From assembly GCA_018398805.1 (NCBI GenBank), contig JAGFBZ010000567.1, forward strand, positions 335,001-399,000: a stretch of 64,000 bases of DNA, written 5' to 3'. The stretch's first letter is position 1. Each line of letters opens with the position of its first letter. This document shows positions 41,626-53,364 of the stretch, in pieces. This stretch comes from Hirundichthys speculiger (taxonomy: Eukaryota > Chordata > Actinopteri > Beloniformes > Exocoetidae). Below the pieces are notes generated by a model that searched no databases, was not told the DNA's origin, and saw only the letters and a program-made list of their open reading frames with translations. Position numbers and translations under genes: made by a program.

Positions 41626-43433
41626 AAAGCTATGGTCTGAAGGATGTGTGCTGGAGCATCTCTTACAGGTCTCAGCGGCAGTTTTCCAGGACGGGCGAGT
41701 GGTGTGACCTTGTGGTCAGCTTAGGGTACGTCCGGGTGGTAATATCTTTTGAATTTGACTTGGTTGTGTTGTGTCTGGTGGGAGTTGATGCATCCAACGG
41801 GTGCAATTGTCTCTTGCCTGCATTCTTTCTGTCAGTGCGGCTGTGTTTTCTCCCTAAATTGGGCCCTAATGATGGTTGTGGCCGACCGGGTGAGTTACGG
41901 TCTGCACATGGCCTGATTGAGGCTGTGGTTGTCTTAGCTGGGTACAATTGTGGCTCCAAGTCTTGGCTCTTGTGTTGTTCTGTTTCAGTGCCTCTGACGT
42001 CCCTGTAACCAGCTTGTGGATTTGTCCTCTAAGGCGGGGCCTTGGACATCAGCTGATCCTGAGGAGGGTTCCTGGTACTGAGGTGCACAGGTGATGGTTG
42101 TTGGCTTGTCCTGTACCTGAGCGGTGTGGGGCTGAGGCCTTGGTGGGACTGCTTTATGTGAGTTTATTTGGGTTTAAAATGCACACCTGTGGGTGGAGCC
42201 AATCTAGTTTTCCATCAGCTAAACTCAGACAGAAACTTGAGTTGTTTGTTCCACAGGAACTGTGTGAACGTCACCTTGAGCCTCTCAATGGGGTTTATGA
42301 TCAGGTATGGAGGTTGTGGAGGACTATTGGGACCTAGATTTGAGCGTCAACAGCCTTGACGTCATTAAAACAATGATGGTGTTTATTATGGCGATAATAT
42401 TAACATCTTTTCCTATTCCGTCCGGGAACATTGCCAGAGTCAAAAGACTGGTGTCTAGACCAGATTTGGGAAGTCTGATCTGTGTGTTGGTCTCCACCAG
42501 GTTAGACTGCTGTGAGGACCTGCTCGCTGGGCTCTGAACCAGCTGGAGGTGAGCTGCTGGACTCTGAACCAGCTGGAGGTGAGCTGCTGGGCATTATGAT
42601 GTGACTGCTGGAGTTCAGCTTAGACCAGGAAATGCGACCGTACCGGTCCAGTCCTGAGGTCTCTCTGCTGGGTTCTGGTCCCTCAGAGAATAGACTTTGA
42701 GACGACTGGTGCGAGGTGGAGCTACGTTTCAGTTTTGTGCTCCTGGACATCTGGATTGGTTCTAAGATGAAGATGAAGATGTGAAGCTTCGTCTCTGACG
42801 ATGCTCAAATCCAGGCTGGAAACAGTCTTGGTTAGACGTGTGTATGACAACTGAAAAGATTTTGTCTGCACTAACATCTTTTTTAAATTCCTTATTGATT
42901 ATTTTTTATGTTTATTTTATGTTATTGATTTTTATGTTCTTGTGCTTTAATGATTCTTTCCTTTTGGCCAGATTTAGAAGATTTGGCTTGAATTGATGCT
43001 TATTCTTTGCAGGTGCAGCCTAGGTGGCTCCTGATCTGAGGATCACCGCCACTTGGCCTCTGTTTGATGTTGTTTTGCTTTTACGTCTGTGGTTTCTGTT
43101 ATTGTGTTTGTTACCTGTGCTGCGATCTTCTAATCTTCAGGTTGGGAGCTGGCTGTGATGGCGAGTTCCTCTAATTGTAAATGGGTTTTCTTCCTTTCAG
43201 GATGCTTGCATTATTGGTTCATTGATTCATTCATGTGTCTATGGACGTTGGTGTACTAGATAATGATCTGTGAAAGGTTTTACAGGGGAGTAGGTTTGCA
43301 GATGTCTCTGACAGCACACCCACCACCGGGTAAACCCTTTTCAGATCATGGGTTGGGGTTATCTGAGGTGTTTATCAGGTAAAACTCTTTTACAGGTTGT
43401 CCAGGATGGAGGTCCAGATACTGCGTTGTGTAG
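41626..43433. other. No gene recognised
   Basis: Includes a small 30-bp duplication (42530-42590, gaaccagctggaggtgagct) and, near 42480-42535, a possible L2 scrap (SRLD...LLAGL on +). Nothing else can be supported. Confidence 0.35.
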
Positions 43434-44695
43434 TTAATTCAATTCAATTTAATTCAATTTTATTCGTGTAGCGTCTGTTACAATGTCAATTGTCTCTAGG
43501 CGCTTTACAGAGACCCAGATCATGACCCCCGAGAAAATATCATTAACTAAAATTATTATATTAAATCCTAAACAAGGATAATGGCAAGTAAAAAAACTCC
43601 CACAGAGGGAGAAAATAATCTTTAAGCCAAACAGTGGCAAGAAAAAACTCCACTTTAAGAGGAAGAAACCTTGATCAGGACCTGGATCATATGGGGGGAC
43701 CTTCCTGCTGAAGGCCAGCCGGGTAGAGAAAGAAAAGAGGGGAGAGACAGAAAAGACAGAGAGGATGGAGGACAGAGAGAGGAGAGCTCACAAATGACTC
43801 AATGAAATGACTACATAAACAGATGCAGGTAGCAGCACTGAGGTGAGATGGTCAGAGGACTAGATCACCGGTCACCACAGCAGCCGACGCCCTGAACACA
43901 CCTACACACACAGGTGGAGGTAAATGCTGGGATGGACAGAGGAGGGAACTGCAAGTCAGCATGAAACTCAGGAAACTCTGGCCTGAAAACACACAGAAAG
44001 AAAAGAGAAAAAAGGAGGAAAACAGCACAACAAACTACAGGAAAGAAAACGGAGCACAGTTACAGTAACAAGGTGCTGCTAATTAACTATGGAATGAGCT
44101 GGAGGAGGAGGAAGGGAGGAAGAAAGGGAAGGAAAGGGAGAAGAGCAGTGGAGACACCATTCAGCAGATCATGTTGGCGTCTCCCTGCAGCGTAGGCCTA
44201 TAGCAGCATAGCTATGACGAAGCTGTGATTAAGACGAGTTACTCTAGTCTGAGCTCCTACAACTATAGCTGTAACTATTAGCCCCTACACACTATAATTT
44301 AGACTAACTGTAGGCTTTACTGAACAGAAATGTTTTCAGTTTAGTTTTAATTAGTTTTAAAGATGGAGGTGGTGTCAGCCTCCCATCCTCCAAACCTACT
44401 TTTAGATATTCTAAGAACGATGAGTAATCCTGCACTCTGAGAGCAGAGAGCTCTATTAGGAGCATAACGAGCTATCAGGTCTGGTAGATAACGTGGAGCT
44501 AAGTCATTAAGGGCCTTATATGCGAGAAGCAGAATTTTAAACTCAATTCGAAATTTCACGGGAAGGCAATGGAGGGAGGCTAACACGGGAGAGACGTGAT
44601 CTCGCTTGCAGATTCCTGTCAGCACCCTCGCTGCTGCGTTCTGGATCAATTGGAGGCTATTCAGCGAGCTTTTCAGACATCCTGCTAACAATGTG
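43434..44695 (-). mobile_element. L2-type LINE, 3' segment
   Basis: The - strand carries the end of the reverse-transcriptase frame (44347-44691: LLAGCLKSSLNSLQLIQNAA, RVLTGICKRDHVSPVLASLH), then a 0.9 kb 3' UTR with ggcaagaaaaaactcc and gaggaagaaaccttgatcag blocks. It ends in the aattcaattcaatt-type tail at 43434-43460. The frame continues directly from 46316-47060, showing that the element was split by an insertion at 44696-46315. Confidence 0.85.
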
Positions 44696-46315
44696 TAACC
44701 AGCATGAAAAATCAGGTTACTAACCCTGTATTTGTCATTTAGAGAGTTCTAGTAAACGCCCAGGAGATGGCAGTATTTCCTTGTTAGTGGTTGTACCCCT
44801 TCGTGAACGTAGGTCAGGTTATCACGTGAAGTTGCACCTGAGAGTAGACGCCATTTCTCTCATACATGAGGCAGACAGCAGCAGGGCAGGTCAGACCAGG
44901 TGAGTCGGAAGACCAAATAGAGCAAACATGAAGCAAAGACTAGCAGAGAGCCGTGGATAACGACAGAGACGTCCGCAGGCAGCCCGGTAGTCACGGGCGA
45001 ATCCAGGTCCGACCGATAAGCCGTGAACCGAGGAGGAAACTCCCTTTAAGGGTAAAATACATGGAGCTCCGATGAGTTAGCACACAGTTAGCTTATAGTT
45101 CGGTAGCTGTTCAGATGGCAAAAATGCATTTATTGTGCCATTAGCTTGGGCTAAGTTGGTCTATATTGCTTAAAATATGCCATATGAAGTCTCCCAATGT
45201 TTTTCTGTTACTTCTGTACATTTTCTACCATAGTTTATTGTTTGTAAAAAGATCGCTAGCTTAAAATGCTAATCGCTAAATGCAGAGAAAATGCAGTTAT
45301 TCATTATTTATACCATTCAATCTGCTTTATTTATGTTATTAGCCACTTCAAATGGTAGTAGCACCATTCAGGGTGTGGTATATTTCATTTATTGATGAAG
45401 AAATTGCACTTTAGTGTATGAAAACTGTAATTAATTTCATGTTGAAGAGTTAAATATTAAAAAGGTGAATTAAAATAGTTAAAAAGTAATGATAAAAGAT
45501 AAATAGAGGTTTAAGAAGATGCATTAAGCATGTGTCTGTTAAAAAAAATACTATTGTTGATATGAATAATTGATTGCATTCATGGTTAAAACTAATTGTT
45601 TTAATTCATAATTCATTCATGGTGTTTTAATGTAATTCCTTAATTTTTTTTTGGTGATATACTTTTCATGTGTGAGCTGAGAAAATGATGAGTACTCATA
45701 GGAAACAGAGACAGAATCAGGTTACGTTTCTTACACCTATGCACTTTCTGTGTAGGTTGTTTTTTTTTCTTTGCTAGTTTGAAACTGCTGTACGAGAAAT
45801 AAAGAGAAAGAGACGATTGAGATGGCGAGCCCAGCCCAACGATTCTGAGAGAACCTGAGAGAGTTGGAGCTGCAGTGTGGTCAGCTGCAGAACCTACCTT
45901 CCTCATTGAATCCGGATCATCTGAATCTCACATACCGAGAGCAGATAAGATACACACATACTCCTCACCTACCCAGGGTAGTAGTGATAAAAGAAAAGAC
46001 TGAAGACAAGGAATCTCAGTTGACACAAATACACAGAACATACACATTGGATCCTCTGAGAGGAATCACCAGACCTGAGCAGGAGAGCTCAGTGTCCCAG
46101 GACTCTTTATTTTTCTTGCGTTTTATTTTTTCTTGTTGTTTTCGGGCGCTTTGCGGTGAGTAAACGTGCACAATCCATATGTGAATGTTTATTATTTTGT
46201 CCTTCATTGATATTAAAATGTCACCTGTTCAAGCCACTCCTCTTTTTGAGTCATTACAACTCCTTACTGAACCTAGAGATGTGAGTAACCATTATTTCTT
46301 AAATCTAGGACTAAA
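44696..46315. mobile_element. 1.6 kb unclassified insertion inside the L2
   Basis: The L2 reading ...SRLDYCNA is cut and resumes at LLAGCLKS. The flanks tgctaacaatg (44685-44695) and tgctacaaatg (about 46316-46326) match at 9 of 11 positions and look like a decayed TSD. The interior is AT-rich; 45864-46163 holds a 99-codon frame and no known domain. An LTR-type or LINE-type origin cannot be decided. Confidence 0.6.
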
Positions 46316-47060
46316 GGTGCTACAAATGCATTACAGTAATCCAGTCTAGAACTGACAAACGCCTGGATTAATTTTTCAGCATCACTCTGGGAGAGGATAG
46401 TCCTAATCTTGGCAATATTTCGGAGATGAAAAAAGGCAGTCTTGCAAACCTGATTAATATGCTGCTTAAATGACATATCCTGATCAAAAATGACTCCAAG
46501 GTTTTTCACAGCTGTGCTGGAAGCCAGCGTAAACCCAGTTAATCCATTCCTCAGGTGTTTGGGACCAAAGACAATAACCTCTGTTTTATCCGAGTTTAGA
46601 AGCAAAAAGTTAGAGGACATCCGGGACTTAATGTAATGAAGACACCCTTGAAGTTTAGCCAAAGGTTTTGCTTCCTCTGGTTTCATGGATAAGTACAGCT
46701 GCGTATCATCAGCGTAGCAATGAAAGTTTATGCCATGGCTCTGGATAATTGTAGGGCAGCATGTATAAAGTGTAAAGGATTGGTCCCAGAACTGAACCCT
46801 GTGGGACGCCAGCAGACCCTAGTCCGTGCAGAAGAAACGTCATTAACATGGACAAACTGGAACCTATCAGATAGGTATGACTTAAGCCAGCCTAATGCTG
46901 TCCCTTTAATTCCAACAGTGTGCTCTAATCTATGCAGCAAAAGGCTGTGATCAACGGTATCAAAAGCAGGACTGAGGTCCAGCAGAACAAGGACAGAAAC
47001 TAATCCATTGTCTGAGGCAATGAGAAGGTCGTTGGAGACTGTAATCAGTGCAGTTTCTAG
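46316..47060 (-). mobile_element. L2-type LINE, reverse-transcriptase segment
   Basis: The - strand encodes GTALGWLKSYLSDRFQFV, then a degraded GVPQGS region, then YADDTQLY (complement of 46693-46716), then LLNSDKTEVIVFGPK and KNLGVIFDQDMSFKQHINQV, in the order of L2 reverse transcriptase. One frameshift separates the blocks at about 46690-46730. It is 5'-truncated near 47060. Confidence 0.85.
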
Positions 47061-47546
47061 TTAGGAGTTGAATGTTGTGCTAACCAAGATTGACTCGCAG
47101 GTTAGCAGCTGGAGCCTTCCAGCCAATGGGCCCTACAGCCAGGTGATGGGCTCGAGTGGGGGGTCCCTGCTGGGAGCTGCTGGGAGCGACAGGTCCCTTC
47201 CTGGGGTTAGCTGGCTACCCATGCAGCCATTAACATCGCGTGGTGGGGGGCCTGGGTTCCTGCTGGACGTTGTGGGAGTTCCTGATCCTGATCCTGACCC
47301 TGATTCTGGTCCCTGGGCTTTCTATCGATAGGGCTTTGAAGTTTCCTGAATGATGCTTGTTTTCAGGGCTTCCTGAACAGTGTTTGAGCTGGTGGTTCAC
47401 ATTTCTACAATAAAGATCAAAGTTTGGGGCTGACGCTTCTAGAGTAAAGACTGTTACATCCTTCACATCATCCATGGCTGCTGCTACATTGTCATCCAGG
47501 ATGTTCTGGCGAGCGAGTTCTGGTGTCGCCACCCTGGGATCTGTGC
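47061..47546. other. No gene recognised
   Basis: Includes a short tandem of ctgatc/ctgacc (47281-47305). A 100-codon - strand frame (47230-47532) has no clear family. Confidence 0.35.
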
Positions 47547-48230
47547 CAGAAGACCAGGGCCGGACTGGGAGACTTTTTCAGGCCAAGTATGTCATGTAAC
47601 CAGGCCACCCTGGCCTTGCCCACACGCGCACGTTCACACCAACACCTACATGCATTGGCACGCATGTACACAAACACACAAACACACACACTGCATTCCA
47701 AATAGAAGTTCAAATATGGGACCTACGTACAAACTAAGTTAGGAATATACAGTAACATTTGTGTTTGGGGCCGGGCTGGTAAAATACAGTAAAACAACAA
47801 TCCTCAGCAAAATCCACTAACACACTTACTAGAAGAGAATAAAGGTTTAACGCAGTGCCAAGGTTACTTAAACATCATATCATGTGGAATGTCAACTGCC
47901 TCTTTGGCATAATTTTTATGTGTAGCCTACAATATAACCTAATAAACAAAGACAACAAAGTCCAAATCAAACAATTAATCAGCTATGAGGGGACAGCCTT
48001 TGAATACATGTTCACAGAACATGCACGCACTGATAGACGCAATGTATAATACAGTCCGAGAGTATAGTTCCTAATAAGCAGTCACATAATATTGACTCAT
48101 ATTCTAATATAGGGCTGGGATACATAACAGCAAGTCAGCAACAGACAGCAAAATTCAACACCACTAGTACTTAATAGAAATGAGAGCCGTACCGTACCGT
48201 ACCGTCTTCTTCCGCTTATCCGAGGTCGGG

Positions 48231-49670
48231 TCACGGGGGCATCAGTCGGAGTAAGGAAGCCCAGACCCCCCTCTCCCCGGCCACTTCTTCCAGCTCCTCT
48301 GGGGGGATCCCGAGGCGTTCCCAGGCCAGCCGAGAGACATAGTCCCTCCAGCGTGTCCTGGGTCTTCCCCGGGGTCTCCTCCCAATGGGACGTGCCCGGA
48401 ACACCTCACCAGGGAGGCGTCCAGGAGGCATCCTAACCAGATGCCCGAGCCACCTCATCTTGCTCCTCTCGATGCGGAGGAGCAGCGGTTCTACTCTGAG
48501 CCCCTCCCGGATGACCGAGCTTCTCACCCTATCTCTAAGGGAGAGCCCGGCCACCCTGCGAAGGAAGCTCATTTCAGCCGCTTGTATCCGCGATTATGTT
48601 CTTTCGGTCACTACCCAAAGCTCATGACCATAGGTGAGGGTAGGAACGTAGATCGACCAGTAAATCGAGAGCTTCGCCTTCCGACTCAGCTCCCTCTTCA
48701 CCACAACAGACCGGTGCAGCACCCGCATCACTGCAGATGCCGCACCGATCCGTCTGTCGATCTCCCGCTCCATCCTTCCCTCACTTGTGAACAAGATCCC
48801 GAGATACTTAAACTCCTCCACTTGGGGAAGGACCTCGTCCCCAACCCGGAGAGGGCACTCCACCCTTTTCCGGCTGAGGACCATGGTCTCGGATTTGGAG
48901 GTGCTGATTCTCATCCCAGCCGCTTCACAACCGGCTGCAAATCGCTCCAGTGAGAGTTGTAGATCACGGCTCGATGAAGCCAACAGAACCACATCATCTG
49001 CAAATAGCAGAGACCCAATCCTGAGGCCACTGAACCGGATCCCCTCAACACCTCGACTGCGCCTAGAAATTCTGTCCATGAAAGTAATGTACAGAATCGG
49101 TGACAAAGGGCAGCCTTGGCGGAGTCCAACCCTCACTGGAAACGAATCCGACTTACTGCCGGCCATGCGGACCAAACTCTGGCACCGGTCGTACAGGGAC
49201 CGGACAGCCTGTATAAGGGAGTCCGGCACCCCATACTCCCGGAGCACCCCCCACAGGAATCCCCGGGGAACACGGTCGAACGCCTTCTCCAAGTCCACAA
49301 AACACATGTAGACTGGTTGGGCGAACTCCCATGCCCCCTCCAAGACCCTGAAGAGGGTGTAGAGCTGATCTACCGTTCCACGGCCGGGACGAAAACCACA
49401 CTGCTCCTCCTCAATCCGAGATTCAACTATCCGACGGACCCTCCTCTCCAGGACCCCTGAATAGACCTTCCCAGGGAGGCTGAGGAGTGTGATCCCCCTG
49501 TAGTTGGAACACACCCTCCGGTCCCCCTTTTTAAAGAGGGGGACCACCACCCCAGTCTGCCAATCCAGCGGTACTGTCCCCGACATCCACGCGATGCTGC
49601 ACAGGCGTGTCAACCAAGACAGCCCCTCAGCATCCAGAGCCTTGAGGAACTCCTGGCGGATCTCATCCAC
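48231..49670 (-). pseudogene. Rex3 reverse transcriptase, one internal stop
   Basis: A single frame runs from 49670 to 48231, interrupted only by a TAA at 48594-48596. The order is LDWQTGVVVPLFKKGDRR, SNYRGITLLSLPGKVYSG, EEQCGFRPGRGTVDQL, FVDLEKAFDRVPRG, GLRQGCPLSPIL, the catalytic FADD (in LLFADDVVLLASS), then a C-terminal RTE-type region (LRRVAGLSLRDRV, RPRGRPRTRWRDYVSRL). It starts at a point equivalent to the middle of the ORF because the upstream half is inverted next to it. It copies element RNA at nicked target DNA in active relatives; this copy cannot. Confidence 0.88.
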
Positions 49671-50028
49671 ACCTGGGGCCCTGCCACAGGTGTGGCAGGG
49701 CCCCCAGGGCCCCTCTATGAGTCACCATCTTATCGTGGTGGAGGGGTTTGCGTGTCCCAGTGATCCTAGGAGCTATGTTGTCGGGGGCTTTATGCCCCTG
49801 GAAGGGTCACCCATGGCAAATAGGTCTCTAGGTGAGGGACCAGACAAAGTGTGGCTCACAAAGATCTCTATGATGGATACAAACATTGGACCAAGGTTTC
49901 CCTTGCCCGGACGCGGGTCACCGGGGCCCCCCTCTGGAGCCAGGCCTGGAGGTGGGGCTCGGAGGCGAGCGCCTGGTGGCCGGGCCTTTGCCCATGGGGC
50001 CCAGCCGGGCTCAGCCCGAAAGGGAAAC

Positions 50029-51312
50029 ATGGGCCCCCACTCCCGTGGACTCACCACCTACAGGAGGGGCCGTAGAGGTCGGGTGCGCAGTGAGCTGGGC
50101 GGTGGCCGGATGCGGGGACCCTGGAGGTCCAATCCTCGGCTGCAGAAGCTAGCTCTAGGGACGTGGAATGTCACCTCTCTGGCGGGGAAGGAGCCTGAGC
50201 TGGTGTGTGAGGTTGAGCGGTTCCAGCTAGATATAATTGGACTCACCTCGACGCACGGCTTGGCCTCTGGAACCAGTATCCTCGAGAGGGGTTGGACGCT
50301 TTTCCACTCTGGAGTTGCTCCGGGTGAGAGGCGCCGAGCTGGTGTGGGCATACTTATTGCCCCCTGACTTGGCGCCTGTACATTGGGGTTTACCCCGGTG
50401 GACGAGAGGGTAGCCTCTCTCCGCCTCCGGGTGGGGGGACGGGTCCTGACTGTTGTTTGTGCTTATGCACCGAATAGCAGTTCAGAGTACCCACCCTTTT
50501 TGGAGTCCTTGGATGGAGTATTGGAGAATGTTCCATCTGGGGACTCCCTCGTTCTGCTGGGAGACTTCAATGCTCACGTGGGCAACGACAGTGAGACCTG
50601 GAGGGGTGTGGTTGGGAGGCAGGGCCCCCCTGATCTGAACCAGAGTGGTGTTTCGTTGTTGGACTTCTGTGCTCGTCATGGACTGTCCATAACTAACACC
50701 ATGTTCAAGCATAAGAGTGTCCACATGTGCACTTGGCACCAGGACACTCTAGGCCGCAGTTCGATGATCGACTTCATAATCGTATTGTTGGACTTGCGGC
50801 CGCATGTCTTGGACACTCGGGCGAAGAGAGGGGCGGAGCTGTCAACTGATCACCACCTGGTGGTGGGTCGGCTCAGATGGTGGGGGAGGATGCCGGTCAG
50901 ACCTGGCAGGCCCAAACGTGTTGTGAGGGTCTGCTGGGAACGTCTGGCAGAGTCTCCTGTCAGAAGGAGCTTTAACTCACACCTCCGGCAGAACTACGAC
51001 CACGTTCCGAGTGAGGCAGGGGACATTGAGTCCGAGTGGACTATGTTCCGGGCCTCTATTGTTAAGGCGGCCGACCGGAGCTGTGGCCGTAAGAACGTTG
51101 GTGCCTGTCGCGGCGGCAATCTCAGAACTCGCTGGTGGACACCAGCAGTGAGGGATGCCGTCAAGTTGAAGAAGGAGTCCTATAAGGCCTTTTTGGCATG
51201 TGGGACTCCGGAGGCAGCTGACAGGTATCGACAGGCCAAGCGGAACGCGGCTTCAGCAGTTGCTGAGGCAAAAACTCGGACATGGGAGGAGTTTGGAGAG
51301 GCCATGGAGAAC
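50029..51312 (+). pseudogene. Rex3 endonuclease half, one internal stop
   Basis: The + frame encodes an AP-endonuclease-like domain with [30 protein letters not shown] and STDHH, then the linker [19 protein letters not shown] up to EAMEN, where the TSD begins. A TGA at 50365-50367 is the only break in this frame. In active relatives the domain nicks target DNA to start reverse transcription. The RT half of the same element lies inverted on the left. Confidence 0.85.
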
Positions 51313-51752
51313 AGAAATGAGAGCCATTTATGTCAAATGGCAGTGCCTGTTGGTGTTATGTCTGCAACTTGCATGTTGTTGCTCTAGAAATGATTCTGTA
51401 CCTTCTGCCAACTGCTCTGCACTGGCTTCTCCTGAAGTACCAGCAGGACTTATGTCATCACCATCACCATCTTTGAATAGCAAACATATGCTTACAGTGT
51501 TTTTCCATACATTATAGTTCATAAAGTAAGATAGTGTAGCCTATGTCTCACTTATTGTGCCCTTGTATTCATATACATAATAATGGAATGATAACAGTAA
51601 ATAAAAAGTGGCTTGTTTAATTTCATGGCCAGGGCCTATAGCCTACTGTGTAAAAGTGTACAGCCTCAAGGACCCAGGTCCCTGGACCTCAAGAACCAGG
51701 GTTTTTTGTTGTTGTTTTTTTTACATAACTTACTTGCAGAGGTATCTTGGCT

Positions 51753-51781
51753 GGGGGGGGGGGGGGGGGGGGGGGGGGGGG
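51753..51781. repeat. 29-base G homopolymer
   Basis: Uninterrupted G-run inside the hAT element. The exact length is uncertain in any sequencing method. Confidence 0.9.
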
Positions 51782-52031
51782 TGAATAAATAAACTTGTCA
51801 ATTTACGGCATTTGGCCGCATCCTCCTTCAGCGCCTTTCTTTTCTTGTGTCTCTCCCTCTCGGCACCGCCTTTTTTTTTTTTTTTTTACCCGGGTTGGGG
51901 TCCATGGTTTAGTCGAAGCCTCTTCCTCTCTTCCTCACTTCCACTCTTCCTCTCTGCTACACACACAGCGCGACTGCAGCATCAGTGTCACACACCCCCC
52001 CTTCCTCCGCAGCTGTCTGTGTGGTTAACAC

Positions 52032-52950
52032 CATAGACATATATAGAGATAGACGCCGCATCGAACGCTACTCCCTACTGGCCGTGACGAGATTTGGGGC
52101 CGCCATCTTGGACCGGTCACCCGCTCCGCTCAGTGTTATTTATTTGGCAAGTGTGCCGTTAATGTATTTAATCATACATCACGAAACGAACTGATTTTCA
52201 CGCGTTTTTTTTTTTTTTTTGCTGCAAAGGTCATAAATGTAGCTTTGATACATGACACATGGTTTGGCGTATTTTAATATTGATAGTGAGCTTAGTAATA
52301 TAATGAATATCTCCGTTCCTGTTAAAGGCTAGTAGCCTTTTAAGTAGGGTCTTTTAAGAGGGTCTAAAGACTTAGGCTACAACATGGACTTAGTTCATTT
52401 AGCACTTTTAATGCCTTATGGTTTGTATAGTTTTATTCCATTTTCATTAGGCTTTTTATTAATTTGACATTGCTGTTCATTAGCCTACTGCTATTCTCCT
52501 TAATGTAGGCTAGTCTTATCATGCTGTTATATTTTGCTTGAACTGACAATTTATTATTGCTGTTTTCCCTATTTTTTTATTGTTTATTTCATTATGCTAT
52601 TGACTGAATTGACGTTCATTTTTGCTATTCTCCTTATTAGCTATAATCTGACCAACATCTCAATCTGTCCCCTGTTACATTTAAGTAGACTATTATATTG
52701 TTTTGCATAGATGTCATTTTGGACAAAAGCGCAACCGTAACTGTATGAGGTGTAGGCGATGATAGGAATTTTGCAAATCACACATTATAAGTATGATAGA
52801 GAAGCAGAAACAGATAGTGACGGTAAAGGTATTTTAATCAATTGAAGCTACTACTACGGTTATAATCCCAGAGAATGACCGGTCCAAGATGGCGGCCGCA
52901 TTTCTCGTTCCAAACAGCCAATGCGGCGTCTATCTCTATATATGTCTATG
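52032..52950. mobile_element. Foldback-like DNA element with about 100-bp TIRs
   Basis: The first 30 bases (catagacatatatagagata and on) are exactly repeated in inverted form at the right end, and the TIRs stay similar for about 100 bp (gccgccatcttggaccggtc on both sides). The flanks are perfect 8-bp repeats gttaacac at 52024-52031 and 52951-52958. 919 bp, AT-rich interior, no transposase. The 8-bp TSD suggests a hAT-type element. It is nested in the hAT element at 47555-53218. Confidence 0.92.
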
Positions 52951-53118
52951 GTTAACACAGACTGTTGGGGCGGGTGTTAATCAAAACAAACCAATCGCCT
53001 TGTCCTCCTCACATGCTACTGGCCTGAGTGGCCTCTGATTGGCCAGGCCTGCCTCTCTGACTTAGAAAAAAAAAAAAAGTCAGATAGCCGCGGCCCGGCT
53101 GACCGGCAGACTTAAAAA

Positions 53119-53143
53119 AGAGAGAGAGAGAGAGAGAGAGAGA
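53119..53143. repeat. AG microsatellite
   Basis: About 12 AG dinucleotides near the right end of the hAT element. Confidence 0.9.
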
Positions 53144-53364
53144 CGCAGGCCAGCAGGCCAATCACAGGCCGGCGCTTCGTGAAACCTCCCGGTTCTCCCG
53201 ATGGCCAGTCCGGGCCTGCAGAAGACCCAAAGCCTTCTACACCGGAGGGGGGGAGGCCTGAAGGGTTTTCTTTGGTCATGGATTGAATGTGTATGATAGT
53301 TAAATAAATACTTAATTTTAGTTAATTGATTATATTAATCATAATTATGTATCGTGATTGTTGA

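Larger units (their letters stand above)
48189..51312 (-). mobile_element. Rex3 (RTE clade) LINE with twin-primed 5' inversion
   Basis: One insertion of two Rex3 parts in opposite orientation. The RT and C-terminal half is on the - strand (48189-49689). The 5' leader plus endonuclease half is on the + strand (49690-51312). A 13-bp perfect TSD, agaaatgagagcc, sits at 48176-48188 and 51313-51325, so both halves arrived together. The 3' end is a short ggtac-type tandem tail. Rex3 identity comes from conserved stretches at 49098-49115 and 49543-49562 that I know from this family. Confidence 0.92.
47555..53218. mobile_element. hAT element (5.66 kb) carrying nested insertions
   Basis: Ends cagggccggactggga and the complement of caggcccggactggcc form a 13/14 TIR. 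The flanks are exact 8-bp repeats cagaagac at 47547-47554 and 53219-53226. Removing the Rex3 (48189-51312) and the element at 52032-52950 leaves about 1.6 kb of hAT-derived sequence with no intact transposase. The 29-base G-run at 51753-51781, a polypyrimidine tract (51860-51890) and an AG microsatellite (53119-53143) also lie inside. Confidence 0.88.
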
